A program made the translations under genes and the position numbers. This document shows positions 32,532 to 39,302 of a stretch of DNA of 64,000 nucleotides, piece by piece (position 1 is the stretch's first letter; each line of letters begins with the position of its first letter). The notes under the pieces were generated by a model. That model saw only the letters and a program-made list of their open reading frames with translations. It had not been told where the DNA came from and did no database searches. This DNA comes from Nocardioides soli (lineage in GTDB: Bacteria; Actinomycetota; Actinomycetes; Propionibacteriales; Nocardioidaceae), in contig NZ_JACHWR010000001.1 in NCBI RefSeq assembly GCF_014191495.1, forward strand, positions 372,001-436,000, read 5' to 3'.

Positions 32532-35228
32532 GTGGGAGCCCTGTCCGAGGAAGACCAGCGCGCCCCCGCCCCGGTCGACCGCACCGACCCGCTCGACGGC
32601 GAGTCCCGCGCCGGGCGCTCCGCCGTCCGGCAGGCGAAGCTGCGGCCGGCGGTGAACCCGGCGTACCTGCTGCCGCGGCCGCGGCTGCACGCGCTCCTGG
32701 AGGGGGCGGTCGACGCGCCGCTCACGCTGGTCGTCGCGCCGGCCGGCTCGGGCAAGACGTCGTTGCTGCGCAGCTGGGCGGCCGAGACCCGGCACCCGCT
32801 CGCCTGGCTCACCATCGACGAGGACGACCGCGACCCCGCGCAGTTCTGGCGGGCGGTCCTGGCCGCCCTCGAGGGGATCGCCCCGCAGGCGGCCGCGTCG
32901 ACCACCGACCTGCTGCACCGGCCGCAGCTGCTCCTCGAGGCCGTCGGCGCGCTGCTCGACGACCTCGAGGCGCGGGACTACCCACCGAGGGTGCTGGTCA
33001 TCGACGACCTCGACGTCCTCGACGAGGTCGAGCCGGTGGTCTCCTCCCTCTCCCACTTCGTCCAGCACCTGCCCGCGTGGCTGCACGTGGTGGTGGCCAG
33101 CCGGCGTACGCCGCCGCTGCCCGTGCACCGCCTGCGGGCGCGCGGCCAGCTGGGCGAGGTGTACTTCCCGGAGCTGCGGTTCTCCTTCGAGGAGGCGACC
33201 GCGATGCTGGCGCGGCTCGCACCCTCGCTCGACCCCGACGTGGTGGCCGAGGTGGCGACCCGGGCCGGCGGTTGGGCCGCCAGCATCCAGCTGGCCGCAC
33301 TCGGCGCCCGCTCCGCACAGGCCCGGGGCCGGCGCTACCTGCCGAGCCAGGACGACGAGCGCCTCCACCTCGCGGACTACGTCTGGCACGAGGTGCTCGT
33401 CAACGAGCGGCCCGACGTGGTCGACGTGCTGCTGGCGACCGCGGTCGTCAAGCACGTCGACCCCGACCTGGCGCGCCGGCTGGCCGACCGCACCGACGCC
33501 GTCGACCTGCTGGCCCTGGCCGAGCAGCGCGGCCTGTTCCTGACGCGCACCGAGCCGCACGGGTTCGAGATGCACGACCTGGTGCGCGAGACGCTGCTCG
33601 CCGTGCTCGCGGAGCGCTCCCCCGAGCGGCTCGCCGAGCTCCACGCGCAGGCGGCCGCCTGGCACGAGGCGCACGGGCAGACGGCGTCCGCCCTCGATCA
33701 CTGGGTGCGCGCGGAGCGTCCCCGCGAGGCACTGCGCCTGCTCGCCGCGCAGGCGCCGGCGCTCTACGACAGCGGCCAGGAGAGCACGATCCAGCGAACG
33801 ATCGCGGCCCTGCCCGACGCGGTCATCGCCGACGGCGTCGACGCGATGATGGAGTTCGCCTGGTGCCACCTGCTCGTCGACCGGCGCCGCTTCGCGGCCC
33901 TCGTCGACGGCCTCGGGCGGCTGGTCCGCGACGACCTCGACGTGGACCCGGTGTGGGGTGCGCGCATGGAGGTGCTCGAGTCGGTGGCCGCCACCCTCCG
34001 GGGCCACTGGGACGACGGCGCCTCCCTGGCCCGCTCGGCGCTGGAGAGCCTCGGCGAATCGTGGTGGCTCGACCCGCTCGGCCAGTTCGCGTGGAACGTG
34101 ATCGCCCGTGACGTGGCCCTCTCCGAGCGGTGGGACGACGCCGGCCACGAGGCGCGCGAGATCATCCGGGCGCTCAGCGTCACTCCGGAGCGGCGGATCG
34201 CACTCGAGGGGAGCCGGGCGCTCGGCGAGGCGCTCTCCGGCCACCCCGACGACGCGCTCCGGCTCGTTGCCGGGGCCCGGCACGCCACCGCGCACGGGAG
34301 CATGACGATCCTGCGCACCGAGGCGCTGACGGCGGAGGCGATCGCGCGCCGCGAGCTCGGCGACGCCGCGACCGCGCTGCCGATCCTCCTGGAGCTCTCC
34401 GAGGCACGGATCGAGCCGGGCCCGCACTGCCAGCTGCTGGCGCACCTCGAGCTCACCCAGGCACGGCTGGCGGACGGCGACCTCGAGGGTGCTGAGTCGG
34501 CCTTCGGCCGGGCCACCGAGCTCGTCGAGGTCGAGATGCCGGGGCCGGGTGCCCGCACCCGGCTGGGCCGCATCGGCACGCTGCTGAGCCTGGCGGCCGG
34601 CGACCTCGATGCGGCGTACGCCTGGTCGGGGCAGGTGGTCGACCCGTTCTGGACCGGCATGGTCGCGGCCCGCCTCCACCTCGCCGCCGGCGACCTGGGC
34701 GGCGCGGCCGACGCACTGAAGACGGCCGAGCCCGGCTGCGTGCGGCATCGGGTCCTGCAGGGCCTGCTGCAGTTCCGGGTGGCCGGGTCCGCACCGGAGG
34801 CCGAGGCCCACCTGCTCGACGCGGTGCGCCTGGCCGCGAGCCACGGCCTGGTCGAGACGGTCGCGGCCGAGGGGCCCGACGTCCTCGAGGCGATCGAGCG
34901 GCTGGCCTGGCACGCCCCGCAGCACTGGCTCGACCGGCTCCGCCGCGTCGGCCCGGCGGAGACGGCGGTCAGCACGCCGCTGGGCCTCGTCGAGGAGTTG
35001 ACCGAGCGCGAGCTCGAGGTGCTGCGGATGCTGCCCAGCCGACTGACGCTGCGCGAGATCGCCGACGAGCTCTTCATCACGATCAACACGCTGAAGTTCC
35101 ACCTCAAGGTGATCTACCGCAAGCTCGACTGCACCTCGCGGGCCGAGGCGGCCGAGGTCGCGCGCACGGTGACCGGTCTGCGCCGGACCGTTCAGCCGCC
35201 CAGCACCCGCCGCCGCTGGACCTCGTAG
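32532..35228 (+). CDS. LuxR-family transcriptional activator with AAA/TPR-like sensor (LAL/MalT-like)
   Basis: Regulator of 898 residues. An N-terminal STAND-type ATPase has Walker A (APAGSGKTSL, about residues 69-78) and Walker B (VLVIDDLD). A long helical TPR-like region follows. A C-terminal LuxR HTH ends it (TERELEVLRMLPSRLTLREIADELFITINTLKFHLKVIYRKL). The start is not certain; GTG at 32532 has GAGGGG immediately upstream, while GTG at 32508 is an alternative. LAL proteins activate sugar, hydrocarbon or stress genes after inducer binding. Its 3' end overlaps the convergent DUF6325 gene by 37 bp. Confidence 0.9.
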   Translation: MGALSEEDQRAPAPVDRTDPLDGESRAGRSAVRQAKLRPAVNPAYLLPRPRLHALLEGAVDAPLTLVVAPAGSGKTSLLRSWAAETRHPLAWLTIDEDDRDPAQFWRAVLAALEGIAPQAAASTTDLLHRPQLLLEAVGALLDDLEARDYPPRVLVIDDLDVLDEVEPVVSSLSHFVQHLPAWLHVVVASRRTPPLPVHRLRARGQLGEVYFPELRFSFEEATAMLARLAPSLDPDVVAEVATRAGGWAASIQLAALGARSAQARGRRYLPSQDDERLHLADYVWHEVLVNERPDVVDVLLATAVVKHVDPDLARRLADRTDAVDLLALAEQRGLFLTRTEPHGFEMHDLVRETLLAVLAERSPERLAELHAQAAAWHEAHGQTASALDHWVRAERPREALRLLAAQAPALYDSGQESTIQRTIAALPDAVIADGVDAMMEFAWCHLLVDRRRFAALVDGLGRLVRDDLDVDPVWGARMEVLESVAATLRGHWDDGASLARSALESLGESWWLDPLGQFAWNVIARDVALSERWDDAGHEAREIIRALSVTPERRIALEGSRALGEALSGHPDDALRLVAGARHATAHGSMTILRTEALTAEAIARRELGDAATALPILLELSEARIEPGPHCQLLAHLELTQARLADGDLEGAESAFGRATELVEVEMPGPGARTRLGRIGTLLSLAAGDLDAAYAWSGQVVDPFWTGMVAARLHLAAGDLGGAADALKTAEPGCVRHRVLQGLLQFRVAGSAPEAEAHLLDAVRLAASHGLVETVAAEGPDVLEAIERLAWHAPQHWLDRLRRVGPAETAVSTPLGLVEELTERELEVLRMLPSRLTLREIADELFITINTLKFHLKVIYRKLDCTSRAEAAEVARTVTGLRRTVQPPSTRRRWTS

Positions 35229-35779
35229 CGGTCCAGCGGCAGCAGTCCCCGCTCCACGAGCCGCGCGAGCTGACGCACCTGCGCCACCTGGTCGATCAGG
35301 GGCGCGGTGCCGGGGCCTCGGACGATCAGATCCGTCGGGCCCGCGCGAGCCAGCGAGCGCAGCACCCGGTCCCGCGCGATCCGCTCGCCGGTGATCCCCC
35401 GGGCGCCACCCTCGCGCGCGGCGTCGGACAGCGCCCCGGCCCAGCTGTCCTCGACGAGCAGCAGCAGGGCGGTCTCGTCGGGCGCCAGCGTCACCGCGGC
35501 GAGCTCGATGTCGTGGGGGCTCAGGAGCACGCTCCCCTCGGTGACGGTCATCAGTCCCGCGAGCCTCTCGTGGTCGGTGGGCGACACCGAGTCGACCCGG
35601 GCGGCGCCACCCTCACGGACGAGCAGCACGGCGTCCAGGAGCCGGATCGATCCGTCGCGCACCAGCCGGGCCACCGCCTCGGCGACCGGCGCGAGTCCCT
35701 CGGCGGCGTGCGCGGAGACGAGGACGTACTCGAGCAGGTCGAGGTCGGGCTCGTCCTCGCGGCGCGGCTCGTCAGGCAT
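35192..35779 (-). CDS. DUF6325-family protein with SHOCT-like tail
   Basis: Protein of 195 residues. Residues 15-140 have the DUF6325 pattern: LEYVLVSA, RLVRDGSIRLLDAVLLVRE, then an acidic middle and ALLLLVEDSWAGAL. The C-terminal 35 residues (LIDQVAQVRQLARLVERGLLPLDRYEVQ) resemble a SHOCT oligomerisation module in degraded form. The second paralogue at 42209 shares RGIIRILDLVVATVGEDG and LVYENTWAGPF but has no such tail. The ATG at 35779 fits. Its stop lies inside the end of the LAL gene on the other strand. The function is unknown; homologues occur in actinobacterial stress clusters. Confidence 0.8.
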   Translation of the reverse strand: MPDEPRREDEPDLDLLEYVLVSAHAAEGLAPVAEAVARLVRDGSIRLLDAVLLVREGGAARVDSVSPTDHERLAGLMTVTEGSVLLSPHDIELAAVTLAPDETALLLLVEDSWAGALSDAAREGGARGITGERIARDRVLRSLARAGPTDLIVRGPGTAPLIDQVAQVRQLARLVERGLLPLDRYEVQRRRVLGG

Positions 35780-35786
35780 GTGGGCT

Positions 35787-35801
35787 CACCCCCACCGGGT
35801 G
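35787..35801. promoter_or_regulatory. CACCC-N5-GGGTG site a1
   Basis: Palindromic motif 7 bp upstream of the DUF6325 gene start at 35779, in a 145-bp divergent intergenic region. It has N5 instead of the usual N6 and may be a weaker site. Confidence 0.45.
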
Positions 35802-35852
35802 GTCGTATCGAGGCGTGCCGGGATCGTGTCAGTCCCGCGGGTGGCCCGGCAC

Positions 35853-35868
35853 CACCCCGGAGCGGGTG
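35853..35868. promoter_or_regulatory. CACCC-N6-GGGTG site a2
   Basis: Palindromic motif centred about 65 bp upstream of the DHA2 transporter start (35925) and 81 bp upstream of the DUF6325 start. Core: CACCC-CGGAGC-GGGTG. Confidence 0.55.
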
Positions 35869-35924
35869 AGGCGCCGCCACCCGCGCCGCGCCGATGCTGG
35901 CAAGCGACCGGGAGGGAGACGCCG

Positions 35925-37553
35925 ATGTCCCGAGCAGCCGCCTCGAGCCGTGCCGCGACCTCGGGCGCCGTGCTGCTGACGCTGGCGTCGGGCCAGTTCC
36001 TGATGACGCTGGACAGCTCCGTCATGAACGTGTCGATCGCCCAGGTGGCGAAGGACGTCGGCACGACGGTCACCGGCGTGCAGACGGCGATCACCCTCTA
36101 CACGCTCGTGATGGCCACCATGATGATCACCGGCGGCAAGGTCGGCACGATGATCGGGCACCGCCGGGCGTTCGCCATCGGGTGCATCGTGTACGGCGCC
36201 GGGTCGCTCACGACCGCCCTGTCGCCGAACCTGGCGGTCCTGATCCTCGGCTGGTCGGTCCTCGAGGGCGTCGGGGCCGCGCTGATCATGCCGGCGATCG
36301 TGGCGCTGGTGGCCGCGAACTTCGTGGCCGCCGAGCGGCCCCGCGCCTACGGCCTGGTGGCCTCGGCGGGCGCGATCGCGGTCGCCGCGGGACCTCTGAT
36401 CGGCGGCGCGGTGACGACGTTCTGGACCTGGCGCCTGGTGTTCGCGGGCGAGGTCGTCGTGGTCGTCGGCATCCTGGCGATGACGCGCCGGATCCAGGAC
36501 GCCGCCCCGGGTGTGCGCACCCGGATCGACCTGGTCGGGGTCGGGCTGTCGGCGCTCGGCCTCGGCCTCGCGGTGTTCGGCGTGCTGCGCTCCGGCGAGT
36601 GGGGGTGGGTCACCCCCAAGCCGGGAGCACCCGACCTCTTCGGCGTCGCGCCGACCGTCTGGCTGGTGCTCGGCGGGCTGCTCGTGCTCCGCGTCTTCGT
36701 GTGGTGGGAGCTGCGCCAGGTCGGCCGCGGCCGGGAGCCGCTGGTCGACCTCGGGATGCTGCGCAACGCCCGCCTGGTCGGCGGCCTGACGATGTTCTTC
36801 TTCCAGTTCCTGTTGCAGGCGGGGTTGTTCTTCACCATCCCGCTCTTCCTCTCGGTCGCGCTCGGGCTCAGCCCGCTCGAGACCGGTGCGCGGCTGCTCC
36901 CGCTCTCGGTCACCCTGCTGGTCGCGGCGGTCGGCATCCCGCGTCTGTGGCCGCACGCGTCCCCCCGCCGGGTCGTGGGCCTGGGACTCGTCGCGCTGCT
37001 CGCCGGCATCCTGTCGATGGTCGGTGCCCTGGAGGCCGGGGCCGGACCGGAGATCGTCACGACCCCGCTCCTGCTCGCGGGGCTCGGGGTGGGAGCGCTC
37101 TCGTCCCAGCTCGGGGCCGTGACGGTGTCGGCGGTCCCGGACGAGCGCAGCGGCGAGGTCGGCGGCCTGCAGAACACCTCGACCAACCTGGGCGCCTCGC
37201 TCGGCACCGCGCTGGCCGGGTCGGTGCTGATCGGCGCGCTGTCGGCGAGCTTCTTCGTGGGCATCGAGTCGAACGCCACGGTCTCCGATGCCGTCTCCGA
37301 GCGGGCCACGGTCGAGCTCGCCGGCGGCGTACCGTTCGTCTCCGACCAGGACCTGGAAGCGGCGCTGGCCACCACCGACCTCAGCGCCGCGGAGGCCGAC
37401 GCCATCGTCGAGGAGAACACGACGGCCAGGCTGGTGGGCCTGCGGTCCAGCCTGACGGTGCTCGCGCTGATCGCCGGCCTGGCGATCTTCCTGACCCGGC
37501 TGCTGCCCACGAGGCCGGTCGGGTCGCCCGAGGCACCCGCCGGCCGGTCCTGA
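35925..37553 (+). CDS. DHA2-family (EmrB/QacA-like) MFS drug exporter
   Basis: Fourteen-helix proton-driven exporter of 542 residues. MTLDSSVMNVSIAQVAKDVG is the D-motif at helix 1, HRRAFAIGCIVYGAG the loop 2-3 region, and LGASLGTALAGSVLIG the conserved C-terminal helix. GGAGGGAG lies 6 nt upstream of the ATG. Its stop codon abuts that of the convergent next gene (TGATCA with no spacer), which leaves no room for separate terminators. Site a2 lies upstream, so this pump may belong to the regulon described in findings. Confidence 0.88.
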   Translation: MSRAAASSRAATSGAVLLTLASGQFLMTLDSSVMNVSIAQVAKDVGTTVTGVQTAITLYTLVMATMMITGGKVGTMIGHRRAFAIGCIVYGAGSLTTALSPNLAVLILGWSVLEGVGAALIMPAIVALVAANFVAAERPRAYGLVASAGAIAVAAGPLIGGAVTTFWTWRLVFAGEVVVVVGILAMTRRIQDAAPGVRTRIDLVGVGLSALGLGLAVFGVLRSGEWGWVTPKPGAPDLFGVAPTVWLVLGGLLVLRVFVWWELRQVGRGREPLVDLGMLRNARLVGGLTMFFFQFLLQAGLFFTIPLFLSVALGLSPLETGARLLPLSVTLLVAAVGIPRLWPHASPRRVVGLGLVALLAGILSMVGALEAGAGPEIVTTPLLLAGLGVGALSSQLGAVTVSAVPDERSGEVGGLQNTSTNLGASLGTALAGSVLIGALSASFFVGIESNATVSDAVSERATVELAGGVPFVSDQDLEAALATTDLSAAEADAIVEENTTARLVGLRSSLTVLALIAGLAIFLTRLLPTRPVGSPEAPAGRS

Positions 37554-38051
37554 TCAGTGCAGGCCGACCTTGAGCAGCACGACGAGCAGGCCGACGCCCG
37601 CGCCGGTGGCGGCGCTCGCGATCCGCCCGGCCGTGTCGAGCCCACCGCGCACTCCGGCGAGGTAGCTGTAGAGCGTGAGCAGCGCGATCGTCGCGATCAG
37701 CGCGATCCAGGCCGCCGTGCGGATCTCGGCGCCGAGCACGAACGCGACCAGGAGCACCCCGAGCGGGACGACGGACGCGCCGGCGATCGGGAGCGTCTCG
37801 CGCAGCGCGTGCCGCAGCGCCGCGACCGGGTGGTGCCGGTGGGTCAGCGCGCTGCCGATGGTGACCGCGTGCAGGTGGGCGATCCAGTAGACCGCGACGG
37901 TGCCGAGGATGACCAGGCTCAGCTGGCCGATGGTGTCCTTGTAGCCGGCGCTGTAGGCGATCGCCGCCGCACACACCACCGTGCCCGTGATCGCGCCCTC
38001 ACCCCCGCGGACCAGCCCGAGCGGGTCACGGCGCGTCGACGCCTCACTCAC
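37554..38051 (-). CDS. small multi-helix membrane protein of unknown function
   Basis: Protein of 165 residues with about four to five TM helices: AITGTVVCAAAIAYSAGY, LSLVILGTVAVYWIAHLH, SVVPLGVLLVAFVLGA, AAWIALIATIALLTLYSY and a C-terminal GAGVGLLVVLLK. A His-rich loop (ALTHRHHPVAALRHAL) follows helix 2. The start GTG at 38051 overlaps the stop of the DUF1269 gene by 8 nt (GTGAGTGA), so it is the last gene of the P-type ATPase operon. No family is recognised. Confidence 0.75.
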   Translation of the reverse strand: MSEASTRRDPLGLVRGGEGAITGTVVCAAAIAYSAGYKDTIGQLSLVILGTVAVYWIAHLHAVTIGSALTHRHHPVAALRHALRETLPIAGASVVPLGVLLVAFVLGAEIRTAAWIALIATIALLTLYSYLAGVRGGLDTAGRIASAATGAGVGLLVVLLKVGLH

Positions 38052-38532
38052 CGCCGAACGTCTCCAGCAGCGTGGCCCGCTCCGCCTCGGTGAGGTTGGT
38101 CGAGATCAGCCGGCTGTCGCGGCCGTGGAACCGCTCCCCCAGTCGGTCCAGGTCGGCGTCGTCGGTGACCAGGAACAGCGCGGAGGTGCCCGGTGTGACC
38201 TCCATCCGGATCCGCTCCAGGTCGCGCTCCGTGATGCCGGTGCCGTCGGTCCTCTTCACGAGCGCGCCGATGCCGGCACCCAGCGCGGCACCGGCGATCG
38301 GGATCGTGAAGAGCGCACCGCCGAGCACGCCCCACAGCACACCCCAGGCCGCACCGCGCTTGGAGCTGTCGTGCTCGTGGAGGAGGTCGGGCTCGGCGCT
38401 GTCCGTCGGCCAGCTCAGCACCGCGTGGTCGACGATCGTGACCAGGCCCTCGGCCTCGGCGGCACGCAGCGCCAGCTCGGCGCGGCCCGCTCCGTCCGTC
38501 TCGTCGAACTTCCACACCGTGAACGTGGTCAT
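38044..38532 (-). CDS. DUF1269-family membrane-associated protein
   Basis: Protein of 162 residues. The N-terminal region MTTFTVWKFDETDGAGRAELAL and the later MEVTPGTSALFLVTDD are typical of DUF1269. A glycine-rich hydrophobic stretch (GVLWGVLGGALFTIPIAGAALGAGIGALV) may form a TM hairpin. It lies in a four-gene overlapping operon between CYTH and the small membrane protein. ATGA overlap with the upstream CYTH gene; 8-nt overlap with the downstream gene. The function of DUF1269 proteins is unknown. Confidence 0.78.
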   Translation of the reverse strand: MTTFTVWKFDETDGAGRAELALRAAEAEGLVTIVDHAVLSWPTDSAEPDLLHEHDSSKRGAAWGVLWGVLGGALFTIPIAGAALGAGIGALVKRTDGTGITERDLERIRMEVTPGTSALFLVTDDADLDRLGERFHGRDSRLISTNLTEAERATLLETFGGE

Positions 38533-39302
38533 GCGTCGTCCTCCTGCTCCATGCGTGCCGCCAGCGCGGCCAGGGTGGTTCGGGTCTTGGCCTCCTGAGG
38601 CGTGCTCAGGTCGACGCCGTGGCCGGCGAGGAACACCTTGGTCTCGGCGGCCACCCGGAAGGCGTCGGCCGGCGGGCACTTCGTCGAGAGCTCGAGGATC
38701 CGCGCGCCGTCCGGGAGGAACCACAGCTCGGCCACCATCCGGTGAGGATAGTCGCGGTGCTCGAACTTCGCCTTGAGCAGCGTGACCGGCCCGAGCACCC
38801 GGAGGTCCTCCATCGTCACGCCCTCCGGGAGTCGCGCGAGCACCAGCGCGCCCTGCTCGTCCGAGAGCACGTCCGCGATCGTGCGGTCTCCGGTCAGCAC
38901 GCGCCGAGCCTTCTTGTCCGACACCTCCGCGGTCAGCGAGCAGGAGCAGGTGTACCCCGCCGGCGAGGCGTCGACCTCGACCTTGAAGCCCGGGATCCCA
39001 CGCAGCCCCTCGGGTACGTCGGCAGGCAGCATCGGCCGCAGCTTCACCGTCACGTCGCCGGGCTTGTCCTGGGTGCGGCGGACGCGCAGCACCAGCCCGG
39101 CCGCGGACAGCGCCAGCTCGCGGGTGTCGACGAACGCCACCTGCCGGAGGCCGGCGTCGAGCGGGTCGATCCCGAGCGCCTCGATCACCCCGGGACGGTC
39201 CTGGTCGGAGATGGTGACCTTGAGCTCGACGGCGTCGACGTCGGGCAGCAGCGCGAGCAGGCCGGCGAGCTGCTCGGCCTCGTACGTGGGGAGGGTGGTC
39301 AT
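38529..39302 (-). CDS. CYTH-like domain protein
   Basis: Protein of 257 residues related to the CYTH/triphosphate-tunnel fold. The N-terminal LPDVDAVELKVTI keeps an ELK-type strand. Basic strands such as LVLRVRRTQDKPGDVTVKLRP and LLKAKFEHRDYP follow, as expected for a tunnel that binds phosphate chains. Members hydrolyse triphosphates or make cAMP, but residues cannot decide here. It overlaps both neighbours by 4 nt (ATGA), so it is co-translated with the P-type ATPase and DUF1269 protein. Confidence 0.72.
   Translation of the reverse strand: MTTLPTYEAEQLAGLLALLPDVDAVELKVTISDQDRPGVIEALGIDPLDAGLRQVAFVDTRELALSAAGLVLRVRRTQDKPGDVTVKLRPMLPADVPEGLRGIPGFKVEVDASPAGYTCSCSLTAEVSDKKARRVLTGDRTIADVLSDEQGALVLARLPEGVTMEDLRVLGPVTLLKAKFEHRDYPHRMVAELWFLPDGARILELSTKCPPADAFRVAAETKVFLAGHGVDLSTPQEAKTRTTLAALAARMEQEDDA

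Noticed and set aside
32385..35102. Long minus-strand frame opposite the LAL regulator
   Set aside because: Low-complexity antisense of a recognised protein; no motifs.
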